64,000 bases of DNA from Streblospio benedicti (Eukaryota; Annelida; Polychaeta; Spionida; Spionidae), in assembly GCA_019095985.1 (NCBI GenBank), contig CM032662.1, positions 13,377,137 to 13,441,136 of the forward strand. The letters are read 5' to 3'. Position numbers and translations under genes: made by a program. The notes below the pieces were generated by a model that searched no databases, was not told the DNA's origin, and saw only the letters and a list, made by a program, of their open reading frames with translations. This document shows positions 60,801 through 64,000 of this stretch, piece after piece (positions within the stretch are counted from its first letter, which is position 1; each line of letters begins with the position of its first letter).

Positions 60801-63367
60801 ATAAAATGTGGGTACATAATACTGCATATTAACATCTTTGAGGTTACATCCCATTAATGTAGCATATTATTGCCAATTGAAAATCTATTATTGATAATTA
60901 ATCTCTATCAGAATTAAATTCTCTGAAATTCAGTATCATGAAAATATAAGTTAAACATTTTACTCAAAAACAACTTACAATTGTTGTCATGATTGGAGAT
61001 AATTGAGTTCAACTGTATATTTTCCAAACCATGCACCAATGCCTCAGCTGGCTGTTTTTTGACATATTGGGTACCTAAGAATAATGGATTTCCTTGTAGC
61101 CACAAATGAGCTTTAAGTTTCACAAACACTTTACGTAAATTAACATATGAAGCAATCAAGATTGCACTTTTTATCTCGTGTAACTGCCTTAGAAACAATT
61201 GAGCATAGTAGCCGTGACATGATGCAATCTGTTTCCCCGTATGATGTTACACAATCATAAGTGAGTGTTGGGACTGAGAAATGTTTTAGTACATACTTTC
61301 ATCAGGAATGAAATAACCTGCTTTTAATACATTTATATGAAAGTTGTACGGGATATGATGTGAAAGTGTATGACTAATATGCAATGGCATCGGAGACTAT
61401 CAAAGATGTGTTAGTAATGCGATGAAAGAAGCAAGAGTTCCAATGACCAAACTTAGAAATAGTAAGTCACTACAAGGTTGCTGTGCCTAAATAGCATATT
61501 TATATCAAAATAATTTGTTTCTAATGAAAATCAAATTCATTGAGACTGAATAGTCAAGCTGTGCTAGATAAAATACCTTCAGGTTTATAAGTGTTAAATA
61601 TGAATTTGTCATTAGACTATGTTGCATGAAAGTCAATGGAAAACGTGAATTTCAGAAAAATGAACAAAAATCATTTGAATTTATAGAATAATCGTACACA
61701 ATGATTTCTTTATTGACCAGTAACTGCAATATGACACCGAAGACAGGTTGAATGCAGTTACAATTATCGAGATTTTGTAAGGGATGTGGGCGAAAAAAGT
61801 GGTGCATCAATCATTACATTACGTTCTATTAGAGGTGGCAGTGCCACCGTGAGTAGAATGACTCAATTGATGCCACGCCAGATGAAGATTGCCATGTAGT
61901 GAAATGCCACACATAATCTAATTGCTAGACTTTAGAAGTTAAAGAATTCCCAGCTTGGAGATGTTCTCAACATGAAACTAACTAAGCGCAATTGATATGT
62001 CTGACCATAGAAAAGTCCACTCATGTTTGCTAAAAAAGGAAGCAATGTGGGGTATTATAAGATTATAATATACCAGACCATGTTTGAAATATTTCTTATG
62101 ATCATTGAAATAATCTGCTTTGTAGACTCAAGTCGAAATTTACTTCTGACATAACAGGTATTATACCTATTTGTACTAGTGTTATTACAAAGACACAATG
62201 AAGAATAACATTATTTTAGTAGTTTAATGATATTTTTCTCATTATTGTAAGATCTTATAATTTCAAATGTCAACAGTTCAGAATACATGTTGGCATTTGC
62301 ACTGTTTGTTCGAAATGTGGTTTAAGAATTACATGTAAACTCTTCGCTGAAAGGGAGATTGTATGCTTTTATTTTTTAGGCCCCTCTCCCTGACCATCCA
62401 TGAAAAAGCCATGAATTTCCCATCATCCTTGAGCTTTCTACAAAGTCCAATTTTCTTGCGCAGCATTTGATGGTGGTCTGTCCTCTTTGTCAGATTGGAT
62501 GTTATTGAGAAATAGCTTTTGAAAGACCCTTGAATTATTTATCAAGCACTATGCTTACCTTTCTGTGTTCATACAGACCATTGTTGATTGCTCTACATCG
62601 CAAACGTGTATTTTCAGATTGTCTCATAAATTTGTGATTTAAGTAAAACGGAAGATAAAGATTTATCATCATGATTGCACAGTGCACCTTGATTGCAATG
62701 TGAAATAATGTGATGTGAAATATGATGAAGTTTTAAAAAAAAATTCTTATGATTTTTTGTGTTTTTTTAATTTATCACCAGCACAATATAAAAAGCATCT
62801 AGTGTTGGACAACAAAAATATTATCAGACTCATGATGGGCCCAAATCCAAGCATGAGATTCTAGTATACAACATATAGAACTTTATAATGGTTTTGAATA
62901 AATTTTGTGCACTGGCCATGATGGTTTCATCTGGTACCCCAAAGGCCATAGATTCCACCACATACCATGAGATTCCATTAGCCGAGTTTTGACCTTTGGT
63001 AATTCTTCCACTCATACTCACTTCAGGGGAATTTACCCCATAGTCCTCAGGTACCTGTCTGGCTCTTATAACACAATGTGAGCCTCGTATATCGAATTGC
63101 TCTATTTATGATACTGTCTTTCGAAAACACAAATGCATATTAATATATAGACATTACATTTGCCAGCAATTACAGTAATACTCATAGCTATTATCAGATA
63201 CAAGGTAATGAAATATGATACATCTGAAAAATGTGATGTAATGTGAAATATGAATCCTAGTTTTGACGTGAGCGTTATCTTCTGCTGCTTTTAAGCTTGT
63301 GTCATCAGGTGGTTGTTTACAGCATTTCCTCTGAGAGGAAATTGGCCACTTGGTCGCTGTCATCCAT
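54888..63367 (-). CDS. Candidate three-exon gene, unidentified
   Basis: Three minus-strand pieces splice in phase: 63367-63321 (MDDSDQVANFLSEEML, donor GTAAAC), 61187-60979 (acceptor GTTTCTAAG, donor GTAAGT) and about 55087-54888 (acceptor CTTCAACAG, stop TGA). The result is about 150 aa. The last exon has the best coding character (ETFAYVGDVAMINLQSAGLA) in a GC-richer patch. A further piece at 63101-62966 (SHCVIRARQVPEDYG, donor GTATGT) also joins the middle exon in phase and could be an alternative first exon starting at MSGRITKG. A small soluble, helical protein is suggested. I recognise no family. Intron lengths of 2.1 and 5.9 kb are in keeping with this genome, but the chain may be partly chance. 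Confidence 0.35.
55137..60978. other. Putative intron; no firm feature
   Basis: AT-rich. A fragment at 55134-55200 starts ACAGTTAGACCTGTCTATCC, related to a piece at about 42148 (ACAGTTAGACTTG), probably an old repeat family. A plus-strand piece at 55890-56023 has a good acceptor (TTATTTCAG) and a weak donor. A 160-codon minus-strand frame at 59940-60422 includes CCTAACATAA-type repeats and no motif. Confidence 0.45.
60979..61187 (-). CDS. Candidate middle exon of the minus-strand gene
   Basis: The exon has 69 full codons between a fair acceptor and a consensus donor (AATT/GTAAGT), reading QLHEIKSAILIASYVNLRKV and onward. Leu/Lys-rich and probably helical. It is the best splice-bounded piece of the 54888-63367 model. 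Confidence 0.4.
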
Positions 63368-64000
63368 TGCCAATTCAAGTGTTGATGTTTGCTGGAGCTG
63401 TGACAGGCACCATTAAAGAATTAAGCATGCAGCTTTCATACTAAAGTTATCATACATTCAGGTCTACCACATTCAGTGACTTGGTCAAAATTTTTATTGC
63501 TTAAGTTATAGAGAAATTGAGTAACAAATTTATTTCTCCACCCACCACATAAATAGACCAACTTTTTCTGTGACAGCTTATTTGATCAATATCATTAATC
63601 AAGCAACCTAATTGTTTAGGCCAATAATAAGTACATGTATGTTCATGATGGATTGTAGAGTAATTGTCCTACTGAATGTTCCACCAATTGAAAATTTCAG
63701 TGAATTTACTACAACTGATGTTGTTTATTTCTTAAGCTTGCAAGGAGTACTTAAGTGGTCTCCACCAAATTTGTCAGTGCTGTACACTAGGGAACTTCAT
63801 ACATTTCTGGTTACTTTTCTGGCTTGTAACCTTAAAGCGATGGGCACATTCCACCGTAAGTTGGGTCTACACCCTGTCTACTGCCAAAAACGCATAGAAA
63901 ACGTGAGGATCCGTGAGTGTACAGTGCGGCAAACATACGTTTTTTCAAGGCCGTACGATGGCCGCAGAAGAAGTTTGGCTTGCCAAACTACTTCTACGAC
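63368..64000. other. Right flank, no gene seen
   Basis: The last 200 bases are GC-richer than the rest. The window ends in a hairpin (63966-63995) with an 8-bp core AGTTTGGC/GCCAAACT and a further 5-bp stem. A gene or transposon may begin beyond the edge. Confidence 0.4.

Noticed and set aside
62382-62474. Plus-strand terminal exon after a strong acceptor (TTTATTTTTTAG)
   Set aside because: The frame is only about 30 codons and no in-phase upstream exon was found.

Overview
This window is animal nuclear DNA, AT-rich and gene-poor. It has split genes with GT-AG introns, long introns, many short inverted-repeat transposons and one Ty3/gypsy-type retroelement. Nothing bacterial is present (no operons, ribosome binding sites or CRISPR). 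A complete paraoxonase gene, a chondroitin-type sulfotransferase gene and the transposon mix fit a marine invertebrate, perhaps a deuterostome such as a hemichordate or cephalochordate. The species call is inference only.

Layout. At 1-24 kb a minus-strand gene of unknown identity starts at 22833. It has a tiny first coding exon, a 1059-bp acidic, probably disordered second exon and a coiled-coil exon at 12713-12856. A coding-like piece at 1315-1488 may be a further exon. Its introns and flanks hold TIR elements: a 1.3-kb TTA-flanked element at 9146-10448, a TTAA-type element with a tandem-repeat core at 15278-15735, and two opposed copies of one MITE family at 18664-19012 and 23662-23938.

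At 24.7-28.3 kb lies a ten-exon plus-strand paraoxonase/arylesterase gene (370 aa). All calcium ligands, the histidine pair and the disulfide cysteines are in place. At 28.7-33.8 kb is an LTR retrotransposon with 174-bp identical end repeats and one 1350-codon gag-pol frame. At 35.3-36.8 kb is a three-exon plus-strand Golgi sulfotransferase (340 aa) with a poly(A) signal.

From 37 to 64 kb little is firm. There is a TTA-flanked MITE (37722-38062), a CRE next to a signal-peptide exon that may begin a secreted-protein gene (43811 onward), a decayed tandem array of about 145-bp units (52435-53245), and a set of phase-compatible minus-strand exons (54888-63367) that may be an unidentified gene. 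The paraoxonase and sulfotransferase are adjacent and co-oriented, but nothing in the sequence links their functions. I found no convincing new multi-gene system. The most distinctive features are the transposon structures, the divergent nucleotide-binding motif of the sulfotransferase and the unassigned split genes.
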